NCBI GenBank assembly: GCA_963665005.2
Contig: CAXXTQ010000001.1
Location: 186,001-250,000, forward strand
Origin: G963665005 sp963665005
GTDB taxonomy: Bacteria > Bacillota > Clostridia > Christensenellales > SZUA-584
Direction of reading: 5' to 3'
Length of the DNA: 64,000 nucleotides
Every line of letters begins with the position of its first letter. Position 1 is the stretch's first letter. Of the stretch, positions 9,318-17,643 are shown piece after piece. Below the pieces are notes generated by a model, which saw nothing but the letters and a program-made list of their open reading frames with translations, did not search any database and had not been told where the DNA came from. Both the position numbers and the translations under genes were made by a program.

Positions 9318-10268
9318 ATGAACTTTATTGACACAGTTGAACAGTCGCTTATGTCCGGCTTTTTCCCCGCAGGGTGGGACATGAAAAAAATTGATGAATG
9401 CTGTTCTAACCCGCCCGAAACAATTCTCGAAAGGCAGCCTTTCTGGAATAAGAATTTTTGTCCGGTAAGCTGTGATGATCCTGCGTCTTTTAATATGATG
9501 ATGGGTCACGAGATTGCACAAATCATACAAAAAACCAAAAAAGAAAAAAGAGAGCTTGCCCTGTTTTTGCCCGTCGGACCGCGTTCTATGTATAAATGGC
9601 TGGTGTATTTTTTGGAACAATGGAATGTTGACTGTAAACATGTACACACGTTTAATATGGACGAATGGAGCGACAAAGACGGAAATACACTCGACCAGGA
9701 CGATAAAGGCTCTTTTCGCTACGCCATGGAAAACACGCTTTATTATCCTTTAAAAGAGCTTACCGTGCCTCTGACCCAGCGAAATTACGCCACTCAGAAA
9801 AATCTTTCGAAATATCCCGAAAAGATAGCTAAACTAAAATCTAGCGGTGCTATGCTCGTTACCGTTTTTGGAATCGGGCGCATGATGCATGTGGCGTTAT
9901 GGGAACCACAGTTTGCCGCAGAATTCTCGAGCGAGGAAGAATGGAAATCCCAGTGTTTTAGAAAAGGCGGAAAGCTTCACCCGCTGACTATAGAACAGTT
10001 TGCCGTAAACAGTTATAAAAGCAGGACGACGCTCGTTCCGTGCTTTGCCAACACTATAGGGCCCGGGCTTTACCTGCAAAGTGATTATATTATAGGAGGC
10101 TGCGGCGGAAGCAGCACAGGCGATATGATGTGGAACTCAATGTCGCTTTGGACAACGCTTCGCTACGGGCCAAGTGTCTGGATACCCACAACGATTATGC
10201 CTACTCTTGAAGGAAAACTGTTTTTCCTTCAAGACCTAGCCGGCCCTCTCGAGCCAGTGCTTGAATAA
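9318..10268 (+). CDS. Divergent glucosamine-6-phosphate isomerase/deaminase-like protein
   Basis: NagB/RpiA-fold protein of 316 residues, start after AAAGGAG. The family interconverts GlcN6P and Fru6P plus ammonia. The proton-transfer Asp region is present (NMDEW, D115), and the GIG...H...EP signature is recognisable (185-197), keeping His191 and Glu196. However, the Asp-Gly preceding the His in NagB (GxDGHIAFNEP) is Met-Met here (GIGRMMHVALWEP). The substrate or reaction may therefore differ. It stands alone behind its own promoter, with no nagA or PTS gene nearby. Family membership is likely; enzymatic activity is uncertain. Confidence 0.72.
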   Translation: MNFIDTVEQSLMSGFFPAGWDMKKIDECCSNPPETILERQPFWNKNFCPVSCDDPASFNMMMGHEIAQIIQKTKKEKRELALFLPVGPRSMYKWLVYFLEQWNVDCKHVHTFNMDEWSDKDGNTLDQDDKGSFRYAMENTLYYPLKELTVPLTQRNYATQKNLSKYPEKIAKLKSSGAMLVTVFGIGRMMHVALWEPQFAAEFSSEEEWKSQCFRKGGKLHPLTIEQFAVNSYKSRTTLVPCFANTIGPGLYLQSDYIIGGCGGSSTGDMMWNSMSLWTTLRYGPSVWIPTTIMPTLEGKLFFLQDLAGPLEPVLE

Positions 10269-10274
10269 GTCAAT

Positions 10275-10325
10275 CCGCTGACAACCTCACGTTTGTCAGC
10301 GGGTCTTGCCCCGCCATAGCGGGGC
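10275..10325 (+). terminator. Tandem stem-loops without a U-tract
   Basis: A perfect 10-bp stem (CCGCTGACAA 10275-10284 / TTGTCAGCGG 10293-10302) is followed by a perfect 7-bp GC stem (GCCCCGC 10308-10314 / GCGGGGC 10319-10325, CATA loop). No T-run follows, so this is not a textbook intrinsic terminator. It may protect the 3' end of the mRNA or be factor-dependent. Confidence 0.5.
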
Positions 10326-10486
10326 GCTTGTGCATAGGTTTTAAGAGTTATTAACAGCCTTTCACTGGCAAAGCCAGATTAAAGGCATGTTGTTTGCCCG
10401 GATTTTAGTTTGTAATGCTTTTTCAGCAGGCAAAAAATGCTTTTATAAAGAGCGTTTTTTTATATTGTTTTTTTGCGCGATGTTTG

Positions 10487-10515
10487 TTGAGAAAGCTCAT
10501 ATATTGAGGTATAAT
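10487..10515 (+). promoter_or_regulatory. Promoter abutting the first UDG gene
   Basis: TTGAGA (10487-10492), exactly 17 bp, TATAAT (10510-10515). The ATG at 10522 is only 6 bp beyond the -10, so the transcript would be leaderless or nearly so. Confidence 0.7.
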
Positions 10516-10521
10516 AAAATT

Positions 10522-11109
10522 ATGCAAAATATGTATAACAACCTTAAAAAAATAAATGACGATGTTTTGGGCTGCCAAAAATGCGAACTTTACAAAACAA
10601 GAAAAAACACTGTGTTCGGAGAAGGCAGCAGGCACGCAAAAATCATGCTTATAGGCGAAGGCCCGGGGCGTGACGAGGATGAGCTCGGCCGGCCGTTTGT
10701 CGGCAAGGCGGGCCAGCTTCTCGATAAAATGCTGGCCAGTATAAATTTGTCCAGAAACGATGTTTTTATCGCCAATATATTAAAATGCAGGCCTCCGGGA
10801 AACCGTGACCCTCTGCCCGAAGAAGCGGCGGCATGTATAGGATATTTAAGAGCACAGGTCGCGATTATCAAACCGAAGATACTTGTGTGCCTCGGAAGGA
10901 TATCTTCGGGATATATACTCGGGCAGCAGATTCGAATAACAAAAGACCGCGGAATTTGGCATCAGGTCAAAGATTTTTATATAATGCCGACTTACCACCC
11001 AGCCGCGCTGCTCCGCAACGAGTTATGGAAGAAGGATTCTTACCGCGACCTTCTTATGATAAGGCAGAAATATGATGAGCTGCTCGGAGAAAACAATGAA
11101 CAAACTTAA
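10522..11109 (+). CDS. Uracil-DNA glycosylase, family 4 (4Fe-4S type)
   Basis: Removes uracil from DNA in base-excision repair. Start chosen at ATG 10522 (195 residues); the open frame extends upstream to 10387 but that part is unrelated to the family and lies before the promoter. Motif 1 is GEGPGRDEDELGRPFVGKAG (45-64) and the C-terminal motif is YHPAALLRN. All four cluster cysteines are present: C18, C21, C89, C105. A second ATG (10531) is a possible alternative start. First gene of a three-gene unit with a 14-bp overlap into the next paralogue. Confidence 0.9.
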   Translation: MQNMYNNLKKINDDVLGCQKCELYKTRKNTVFGEGSRHAKIMLIGEGPGRDEDELGRPFVGKAGQLLDKMLASINLSRNDVFIANILKCRPPGNRDPLPEEAAACIGYLRAQVAIIKPKILVCLGRISSGYILGQQIRITKDRGIWHQVKDFYIMPTYHPAALLRNELWKKDSYRDLLMIRQKYDELLGENNEQT

Positions 11110-11704
11110 AGAAATCTATGAGCAAACGTATATATCTGCACAGGCGTTCTCTAAAACATGCGAAGATATGGTTTTCGGAGAAGGTAACGCCGACGCGCAA
11201 ATAATGCTTATCGGCGAAGCTCCAGGCGCAGAGGAAACAAAGCTTTCGCGCCCGTTTGTCGGCAAAGCGGGTAAGAATCTAGACGAGTTTTTAATCGTGC
11301 TCGAGCAGAAAAGAAGCGATATATATATTACCAACGTCGTAAAATTCCGCCCGTATAAAGTCAGCACAAAAGGCACTCTCTCTAACCGCCCTCCGACAAA
11401 ACAGGAAATACAGTGCCAGCTTCCCCACCTTATGCAGGAAATCGAGGCGGTGCGCCCCGATGTAGTTATAACGCTTGGCAACGTGCCGCTAAGAAGCGTG
11501 CTTCAGCAAAAAACCGCAACAATAGGCGAGTATCACGCAACCCCTGTAACCGCCTCGGCGCTGTCGCATACTTTTACACTTTTTCCGCTATATCACCCGG
11601 CAAGCATAATATATAACCAAGCGCTAAAACCGGTATATCAGCAGGATTTGCTGGCACTTAAACACCACCTTTACAATACACAGCTGCAGTTTGGAGAAAT
11701 ATGA
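11096..11704 (+). CDS. Uracil-DNA glycosylase-like paralogue lacking the Fe-S cysteines
   Basis: Second family-4-type UDG of 202 residues, start at 11096 behind GGAGA inside the previous gene. Motif GEAPGAEETKLSRPFVGKAG (40-59) and the late YHPASIIYN motif are kept. Three of the four cluster positions are lost: the N-terminal CxxC is absent (only Cys22), and Cys in the KCRP motif is Phe (KFRP). It therefore probably folds without a 4Fe-4S cluster. It overlaps the next gene by 4 bp (ATGA). I recall similar cluster-less UDG-like proteins from other Clostridia, so this may be an ancient paralogue, not a decayed copy. Confidence 0.82.
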   Translation: MNKLKEIYEQTYISAQAFSKTCEDMVFGEGNADAQIMLIGEAPGAEETKLSRPFVGKAGKNLDEFLIVLEQKRSDIYITNVVKFRPYKVSTKGTLSNRPPTKQEIQCQLPHLMQEIEAVRPDVVITLGNVPLRSVLQQKTATIGEYHATPVTASALSHTFTLFPLYHPASIIYNQALKPVYQQDLLALKHHLYNTQLQFGEI

Positions 11705-12738
11705 AAAAACACAAAAAAACAAGTTTGAAAATTTTTATAAGAACCACAGCTTTTTTGTCTGTGCTTCTTATTTTATTGTGCGCATGTGATAAGCAAACGA
11801 CTGAATCCGCGACACCCGAAAAAACTCCGAGTTCAACGATTTCGGCAACTCCTTCCGCTCTGCAGACACCAACGTCCAAGCCTACTGCCACTACAGAGCC
11901 GGAATCTGCTGGTATGACAGAGCCCGAGTCCACACCGACGCCCGAGCCTTCGATTTCGTTCATAGGCAAAGCGGTATGCACGGCAAACGAGTTCGTCAAT
12001 ATACGCGAGCAGGCAAGCGTGGATTCGCAGATTTTAGGAACGCTTCCTGCCGATGCGGCCGCCGATATAATAGAATATAAAGACGACTGGGCGCAGGTTT
12101 CATACAATGACATTGTCGGTTTCGTCAGCACGGACTATCTTATTAATCAAAGCGCTCCCGATATTGCCGTTCCCATGGGCGACTGGGCAAAAATAATGGT
12201 CAGCCCCGCTTATTATCTTCCTGAGAGCTTTGAGGTAACGCTTGCCGATTTTAAAGACGGCCAGGTGGACGCGCGCATAGCTGATATCTGCAATGAGATG
12301 TTCTCGGATGCGAAAGATGACGGTATAGAATTCAAGCTGGTCAGTGCATATCGCAGTAAAGAGCTCCAAAGCGAACTATACCAAAAAATGGTTGACAGGT
12401 ATCTTAACAAAGGATACAGCCGAGACGACGCCGAGACGACCGCGGCGACTATAACAGCGCGCCCCAACACGAGCGAGCATCAAACTGGGCTTGCTCTTGA
12501 TATTGTATCGCCCTCTTATTCAACTATGAACAAAGGCTTTGCCACGACGGACGCCTTTAAATGGCTCAATGCAAACGCTCATAATTACGGTTTCACATTG
12601 CGGTATAAAGAAGATAAAGTATCTATTACAAAAGTGATATATGAGCCTTGGCACTGGCGTTTTGTCGGCGTCGATGCCGCCGCGGACATGAAGCAAAGCG
12701 GCGAGTGCCTCGAAGAATATTTTGATATGCTCGATTGA
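11701..12738 (+). CDS. Lipoprotein D-alanyl-D-alanine carboxypeptidase (SH3b + VanY/M15B)
   Basis: A 345-residue secreted peptidase that trims D-Ala from peptidoglycan stem peptides. Signal peptide with lipobox LCAC (Cys29), a Pro/Thr-rich linker (35-80), a bacterial SH3 domain (~84-145, with the NIREQAS motif) and an M15B VanY domain (~185-340). Zinc ligands are visible in SEHQTGLALDI (His, Asp) and EPWHWRFVG (His). It overlaps the UDG paralogue stop by 4 bp (ATGA), so it is translationally coupled to DNA-repair genes, which is an odd pairing. Terminator downstream. Confidence 0.9.
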   Translation: MKKHKKTSLKIFIRTTAFLSVLLILLCACDKQTTESATPEKTPSSTISATPSALQTPTSKPTATTEPESAGMTEPESTPTPEPSISFIGKAVCTANEFVNIREQASVDSQILGTLPADAAADIIEYKDDWAQVSYNDIVGFVSTDYLINQSAPDIAVPMGDWAKIMVSPAYYLPESFEVTLADFKDGQVDARIADICNEMFSDAKDDGIEFKLVSAYRSKELQSELYQKMVDRYLNKGYSRDDAETTAATITARPNTSEHQTGLALDIVSPSYSTMNKGFATTDAFKWLNANAHNYGFTLRYKEDKVSITKVIYEPWHWRFVGVDAAADMKQSGECLEEYFDMLD

Positions 12739-12798
12739 TATAAAAAATAGCATTTGAATAGAGTACCTCTTCTTTTCTTAAAGAAAAGAAGCAAAAGA

Positions 12799-12823
12799 TA
12801 AAAGCAGCAAAGGCTGCTTTTTT
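12799..12823. terminator. Terminator between vanY-like gene and prfA
   Basis: AAAGCAGC (12801-12808), AAAG loop, GCTGCTTT (12813-12820), then a short T-run. A second long but tight-looped stem, CTTCTTTTCTT/AAGAAAAGAAG, precedes it (12769-12791). Confidence 0.7.
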
Positions 12824-12833
12824 ATTATCTTAT

Positions 12834-13898
12834 TTATCCCTGCGCCGAAAGCGCTTTTGTCTTTTCTTCCATAATAAGCCCGTCTATCATCTCGTCCATA
12901 TCTCCGTCTAAAAACTGCTCAAGCTTATATAGCGTCATAGAAATACGATGGTCGGTAACGCGCCCCTGCGGAAAATTGTATGTGCGTATTCTTTCGCTTC
13001 TGTCTCCCGAGCCTACCTGGCTCTTTCTGCTCTGCGAAAGCTCGTCGTCCTGCGCCTGCTTAGCCATATCATAAAGCCTTGTTTTTAACACTTTCATGGC
13101 TTTGTCTTTGTTCTTAAGCTGAGATTTTTCGTCCTGACAAGTTACCACAAGCCCTGTCGGCTCATGCGTTATGCGCACAGCAGAATCGGTAGTGTTTACG
13201 CTTTGCCCCCCATTGCCCGAAGAACGGTAAACGTCTATGCGCAAATCGTTCGGGCTTATTTCTATATCGACATCCTCCGCCTCGGGAAGCACGGCTACCG
13301 TCGCGGCAGAGGTATGTATTCTCCCGGAAGATTCGGTTTCGGGTACTCTCTGCACTCTGTGCACGCCGCTTTCATATTTTAATCTCGAATAAGCGCCCTT
13401 GCCGGCGATAAGAAGCGTTATCTCTTTTACGCCGCCAAGCTCGGTTAGGTTAGAGCTTAATGTTTCAATATTATATCCCACGCGCTCTGCGTATCTTGTA
13501 TACATACGAAGAAGATTATGTCCAAAGAGCGCGGCTTCTTCTCCGCCCGTGCCCGCCCGTATTTCGAGCACAACGTTTTTATCGTCGTTAGGGTCTTTTG
13601 GCAGCATTAAAAGCTTTAACTCTTCCACGAGTTTCTTATTAGCCTGTTCAAGCTCTGAAAGCTCTTCTTTTGCCATAGCGGCAATCTCGGCATCATCGTC
13701 GTGTTCCATTACCTTTAAATCTTCTATCTGGCTTTTATTATTCTCGTACTCGTCATATTTCGCCACTATATCGCTGAGCGAAGAATGCTCTTTGATAAGC
13801 TTTGTATAAAGCTCCTGATTTTGCACAGTTTCGCTTTTCGAAAGCTGTCCTTCAAGCTCTAAATATCTTTGCTTGTGCGCTTTTAGTTTGTCAAACAT
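12834..13898 (-). CDS. prfA: Peptide chain release factor 1
   Basis: Recognises UAA/UAG stop codons and triggers peptidyl-tRNA hydrolysis. 354 residues, the usual RF1 length. The catalytic GGQ is at 230-232 (SGNGGQSVNTTDSAVRITH), and the codon-recognition P-x-T is PET at 186-188 (RVPETES), which separates RF1 from RF2 (SPF). It is the last gene of the rpmE-yqhQ-prmC-prfA cluster, 11 bp after prmC, whose methyltransferase modifies the GGQ Gln. Confidence 0.97.
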   Translation of the reverse strand: MFDKLKAHKQRYLELEGQLSKSETVQNQELYTKLIKEHSSLSDIVAKYDEYENNKSQIEDLKVMEHDDDAEIAAMAKEELSELEQANKKLVEELKLLMLPKDPNDDKNVVLEIRAGTGGEEAALFGHNLLRMYTRYAERVGYNIETLSSNLTELGGVKEITLLIAGKGAYSRLKYESGVHRVQRVPETESSGRIHTSAATVAVLPEAEDVDIEISPNDLRIDVYRSSGNGGQSVNTTDSAVRITHEPTGLVVTCQDEKSQLKNKDKAMKVLKTRLYDMAKQAQDDELSQSRKSQVGSGDRSERIRTYNFPQGRVTDHRISMTLYKLEQFLDGDMDEMIDGLIMEEKTKALSAQG

Positions 13899-13909
13899 GT
13901 TTACTTCCT

Positions 13910-14740
13910 TTATTTCTTACGGGCGGCAACTATACGGTCGCGCCCCTCATAATCTTTTTTACATACTATATCGATAAATCCGTTTGCTTTTAACATATGC
14001 ATAACCTGCTCTGCCTGCGACGCGCCTATCTCTAAAACGAGAGCGCCGCCGGGGTTTATATATCGCATGGTGTTTTTAGCTATATTGCGGTAAAAATCCA
14101 GCCCATCGCCCGCTACAAGCGCAAGCTTTGGCTCATATTCTTTTACGCTTTTGTCCAGCCGCTCATACTCGCTTTGGCTCACATACGGCGGATTGCATAC
14201 TATGATATCGTATGCGCCGTATAAACTATCGAACATATCGCTGATAAAAAACTTTATTTTATCGTCCGCGCCGTTTTGCGCGGCGTTTTGTGCCGCTGTT
14301 TTCAGCGCGCATTTGCTTATATCCGTTGCGTGCACAGCCGCAGATGTTTCTGTCGCTATAGATATCGCTATGCATCCACTGCCCGTACAGATATCTATCG
14401 CTGTATCGTACGCGTTTTGCTTTATCATATCAATCGCATGCCCTGCGACAAGCTCTGTCTCGCGCCTCGGTATAAGAATATCTTTCGAAACACTAAGAGT
14501 CAAATTCCTGAAATACGCTTTTCCTGTAACGTACTCCACAGGCTCGCCCGCCATGCACTTTTGCGTCATAGCTTCGATATCGCTTTTCTGGTTGTCACTT
14601 ATATCTGCGTAATTGAGTATTTCAGAAAATTGTATGCCGAGCACATGCGATACGATAACCTTGGCTTTAGCCTCGGGCTCGCTGATCTTCGCCTTATCAA
14701 GCTTGCTTATCGACGACTTTAACGCTTGCAGAGCTGTCAT
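13910..14740 (-). CDS. prmC: Release factor glutamine methyltransferase
   Basis: SAM-dependent N5-glutamine methylation of the GGQ motif in RF1/RF2. 276 residues. The catalytic NPPY motif is at 183-186, the SAM-binding DICTGSGCIAI at ~116-126, and an N-terminal helical bundle comes first. The start lies 3 bp from the yqhQ stop, so translation is probably coupled. Confidence 0.96.
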   Translation of the reverse strand: MTALQALKSSISKLDKAKISEPEAKAKVIVSHVLGIQFSEILNYADISDNQKSDIEAMTQKCMAGEPVEYVTGKAYFRNLTLSVSKDILIPRRETELVAGHAIDMIKQNAYDTAIDICTGSGCIAISIATETSAAVHATDISKCALKTAAQNAAQNGADDKIKFFISDMFDSLYGAYDIIVCNPPYVSQSEYERLDKSVKEYEPKLALVAGDGLDFYRNIAKNTMRYINPGGALVLEIGASQAEQVMHMLKANGFIDIVCKKDYEGRDRIVAARKK

Positions 14741-14743
14741 ATC

Positions 14744-15829
14744 TCATTCCTTTTTACTCTCTGGCATATCTTCTTGCTTTTGCTCTTCTTTTTTATCATC
14801 AACCGCTTTTTCTGTTTTGTCGTCGGCGCCGGGCTCTGCGCCGCTTTCATCCGCAGTTTTTTCTTTCGGCTTTTCCGACCTGTCAAAGCTTTTCGCGAGC
14901 TGCTCTAGCTCTTCATCGCTCATTTCATCTTGGGCAGCTAAAAAAGCTATAAGCCCGACTTCTACCATGCTGTCGTCGGGCTCTGCTGTCGTAAGCTTCT
15001 GAAGCATTATTCCCGGCCAGCGTATCGCGCGGAAAAACAAATTATCTCCCTTTGCCGCAAACTTTAAAAATTCGTAAGCGATACCTGCAACGAACGGAAG
15101 CATAAGAAGCCGCAATCCAATTCTTAGATACCAGGCAGGGCTCCATCCGAGAAGCGAAAATAATAGTATGGATATTACCATTACCAAAAGCAAATAGCTG
15201 GTTCCGCACCTTGGGTGAAGCGTGCGGTATTTTTGGATATTTTCTACCGTCAGTTCCTCTTCGTGCTCAAAAGCATTAATGGTCTTATGCTCTGCGCCGT
15301 GATACATAAAAACACGCTTTATATCTTTTATAAATGTTATAGAAACGATATATACAATAAATATAAAAAGCCGTATACCGCCCTCTATAAGATTCATCAC
15401 AATGGGTGCCGTAATATACGGCCTTACTATGTTAGCAAGCACGCTGGGAAGTATAAAAAACAGCCCTATCGCAAGCCCTATCGCAAGGACAACCGCAACG
15501 ACCATAGCAACATCCATTATATCTTTGCCTGTCTTTTTTGCTACCATCTTTTCGAATTTGGACGGCTTGTAATCATCAGCCTGGTCGTCATACATTTTTG
15601 CCGATTTGCTTATAGTCTTTACGCCAAAACCCATCATATCAACAAAAGAAATCACTCCGCGTACAACCGGAAAACTGTAAAACTTATTCTTTTTGGTAAG
15701 CGACTTGACTTTTTCTTTTTCAAACACTATCTCGCCGGAGGCTTTTCTTACAGCCAGCCCGCAAACTTCGGGCGCTCTCATCATTACGCCCTCTAAGACT
15801 CCCTGCCCCCCGATGTTCGATCTTTTCAT
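14744..15829 (-). CDS. yqhQ: DUF1385 membrane protein (YqhQ family)
   Basis: Predicted membrane protein, 361 residues from ATG 15829 (GAGG upstream); the open frame extends further but the conserved MKRSNIGGQGVLEGVMMR start is here. Several membrane segments (~105-135, 150-175, 215-255) and the conserved YHGAEHKTINAFEHEEELT block with HPRCGTSY are visible. These His/Glu/Cys residues are why the family has been called metal-dependent. The C-terminal ~60 residues are a charged Lys/Glu/Asp tail. Consistently found next to prmC-prfA in Firmicutes. Confidence 0.9.
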   Translation of the reverse strand: MKRSNIGGQGVLEGVMMRAPEVCGLAVRKASGEIVFEKEKVKSLTKKNKFYSFPVVRGVISFVDMMGFGVKTISKSAKMYDDQADDYKPSKFEKMVAKKTGKDIMDVAMVVAVVLAIGLAIGLFFILPSVLANIVRPYITAPIVMNLIEGGIRLFIFIVYIVSITFIKDIKRVFMYHGAEHKTINAFEHEEELTVENIQKYRTLHPRCGTSYLLLVMVISILLFSLLGWSPAWYLRIGLRLLMLPFVAGIAYEFLKFAAKGDNLFFRAIRWPGIMLQKLTTAEPDDSMVEVGLIAFLAAQDEMSDEELEQLAKSFDRSEKPKEKTADESGAEPGADDKTEKAVDDKKEEQKQEDMPESKKE

Positions 15830-15858
15830 ATTCTGCCTCTCTTTATTTTTGTACGCCA

Positions 15859-15887
15859 AGTATACTACAATATCTATATAAAGTAAA
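15859..15887 (-). promoter_or_regulatory. Possible internal promoter before yqhQ
   Basis: On the minus strand TTTACT (15882-15887), 17 bp, TATACT (15859-15864), directly after the rpmE terminator hairpin. Confidence 0.4.
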
Positions 15888-15908
15888 ACAGACCGATCAC
15901 TCGGTCTG
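15886..15908 (-). terminator. Terminator/attenuator between rpmE and yqhQ
   Basis: A perfect 8-bp stem (CAGACCGA 15889-15896 / TCGGTCTG 15901-15908), followed on the minus strand by TTTTAC. It probably lowers read-through from the abundant rpmE transcript into yqhQ-prmC-prfA. Confidence 0.65.
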
Positions 15909-15965
15909 CCAATATACGCAATCGAGACTTGCCCTTGCTCGGCAGGCCCCGTAAAATACAAAAAT

Positions 15966-16166
15966 TTATTTCATGCCGTATCTCTTATTAAATCTATCTA
16001 CTCTTCCGCCCGTATCAACAAGCTTTTGTTTTCCGGTAAAGAAAGGATGGCATTTTGAGCATATTTCCACTTTCATTTCTTTTTTAACCGAGCCTGTCTT
16101 GAATGTTTCGCCGCACGCGCATTTTACAGTACATTCATGATACTCGGGATGTATTCCTTGTTTCAT
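15966..16166 (-). CDS. rpmE: 50S ribosomal protein L31 (zinc-binding form)
   Basis: 66 residues, start at 16166 behind AGAGGTGA. The zinc ligands CAC and CSKC identify the C+ (zinc-dependent) L31 type. This form is normally replaced by a zinc-free paralogue under zinc starvation; no such paralogue is in the window. First gene of the rpmE-yqhQ-prmC-prfA cluster. Confidence 0.96.
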   Translation of the reverse strand: MKQGIHPEYHECTVKCACGETFKTGSVKKEMKVEICSKCHPFFTGKQKLVDTGGRVDRFNKRYGMK

Positions 16167-16226
16167 TTTAAATTCACCTCTATTCGCTTTGACTGCAAAC
16201 TTATCTTTCATAAAGTCGCAAAGAAC

Positions 16227-16254
16227 ATTATAACACATAGTTATTAAAAATCAA
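16227..16254 (-). promoter_or_regulatory. Promoter for rpmE
   Basis: Minus-strand TTGATT (16249-16254), 16 bp, TATAAT (16227-16232), ~60 bp before the rpmE start. Confidence 0.65.
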
Positions 16255-16378
16255 CAGTTATTTTCTATGCTTTTTATCAAAATCATGCTCTGGGCAAACT
16301 ATTCGGGCACGGTCTTTTTTTTGATATTCTCAAATATAAATATAATAAACAATTACCGCTTAAAATTCGGAGGATAAC

Positions 16379-17239
16379 ATGCAGAGTTTAAAAAGATCGC
16401 TGATGCTTTTAAAACCGGGCAGCACTAATATGATAAAACAGGGGGCAGCCGCCGCAGCGTTAAAACTAAAAGAAGAGCCGGGCGGCCTTTCTCTTTGCCT
16501 CGAAGCCGATTGCCTGACAGAGGGCGAGTACAGCGTATATCTTTTTATGCGCGATAAAAATATGCTTTATGCCGGAAACGTGAACGGCGGGCGCATGCAA
16601 GCCTTAATGCAAGACACTCGCCTTGAAGATATAAGCGGCGCAGCTGTAATACACAGCGATAACGAAAAACATACCTTTTGCCTAAAATCTACCGGCATGG
16701 ACTGGACGGATATTGTGCAGCGTTTTAAAATACAGAAAAATACCAATGCTCAAAATAACCGAAACGGCGAACCTTCGCTGCCTGACATAAAAACTGACGA
16801 CATTACTCTTAAAAATGTGCAAAATATGTTTACCAAAGACAAGAGCGCAGATACTTCTATATTTGAAGAGAATAGTATAAACGAAGCTAAAAGCGAAGAC
16901 GATGAATTTACCTGCGAAAACTGTCCGCATGTTATAAAACATGACAAGATAAATCCTTTCCCGTCCGTTTACCCGCAAAGCGAATGGATCAAAATTTCTT
17001 ACCCCGGCCCGGCAGGCTGGTGGCATTATATTTCGGGAAACATACAAAAAGGAAGTTCTTTTACTGTAAAAGCCCTCGGCGTACCCGGAGAATATGCCCT
17101 TGCCCCGCCCATATGGCTCGAAGGCTTTGGAACGTATATGCGGTGCTCTTCCCCCGATGCAAAAGGCTATTGGCTTATGTTTCTGGATGCAGAGACAGGA
17201 GAGGTTCTGGACCCGGGATTATCTCCACATTATGGGTAA
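16379..17239 (+). CDS. Conserved-looking protein of unknown function
   Basis: Not recognised. 286 residues, start after CGGAGG. There is no signal peptide or membrane segment. The N-terminal ~115 residues are predicted beta-rich (EPGGLSLCLEADCLTEGEYSVYLFM). A polar low-complexity linker (~120-175) follows with a CENC pair at ~181-184. The C-terminal ~90 residues are rich in Trp, Gly and aromatics (PGPAGWWHYISG, PPIWLEGFGTYMRC). The gene tail converges on veg and overlaps it by 65 bp. A two-domain protein joined by a disordered linker is as far as the sequence allows. Confidence 0.7.
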   Translation: MQSLKRSLMLLKPGSTNMIKQGAAAAALKLKEEPGGLSLCLEADCLTEGEYSVYLFMRDKNMLYAGNVNGGRMQALMQDTRLEDISGAAVIHSDNEKHTFCLKSTGMDWTDIVQRFKIQKNTNAQNNRNGEPSLPDIKTDDITLKNVQNMFTKDKSADTSIFEENSINEAKSEDDEFTCENCPHVIKHDKINPFPSVYPQSEWIKISYPGPAGWWHYISGNIQKGSSFTVKALGVPGEYALAPPIWLEGFGTYMRCSSPDAKGYWLMFLDAETGEVLDPGLSPHYG

Positions 17240-17438
17240 GTACCTCGGAATATGAAAAGCAGTATCTTCTTTTATATCCGTGCTCTCTTACCAAAACTGT
17301 AAAAACCTCGGGGTAAAGCCCGTCTATTATGCCGTCTCTTTCATACCCGCCCCTCCTTCCGCTTTTCGCCCTTAGCGTAACGCAAGTGCCTTTGCTTTCT
17401 TTCATTTTTTCTCTTATACCGTCAAGACTGTTACTCAT
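17175..17438 (-). CDS. veg: Veg family protein
   Basis: 87-residue homologue of B. subtilis Veg (DUF1021), a small factor reported there to stimulate biofilm genes by opposing SinR. Shared pattern: Leu-x2-Ile near the N-terminus, LRAKSGRRGGYERDGIIDGLYPEVF, and FSYSEVLTHNVEI. GAGGCGAA precedes the start. The last ~17 residues (PGPEPLLSLHPET end) extend beyond the usual Veg length and are encoded opposite the 3' end of the unknown gene at 16379-17239. Confidence 0.88.
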   Translation of the reverse strand: MSNSLDGIREKMKESKGTCVTLRAKSGRRGGYERDGIIDGLYPEVFTVLVREHGYKRRYCFSYSEVLTHNVEIIPGPEPLLSLHPET

Positions 17439-17643
17439 AATTTTTTCGCCTCAAAAAAGAATTTAATAATATTATCTTTCCCAAAATTTATTAACATAAT
17501 CCTTCTTTATCAATTTTAAAGAATTTTTTGAATATTTATTATTTATTTTGAATATTGCACTAAAAGTTAACATAAAAAGTTGACATAATTTTGCAGCGCT
17601 TTTAAAAAATATTTGCATATTCAGCAAATTAAAATGCATAAAG

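Noticed and set aside
10387..10521. Longer N-terminus of the first UDG
   Set aside because: The added 45 residues are hydrophobic and unlike the family, and the promoter lies inside this stretch.
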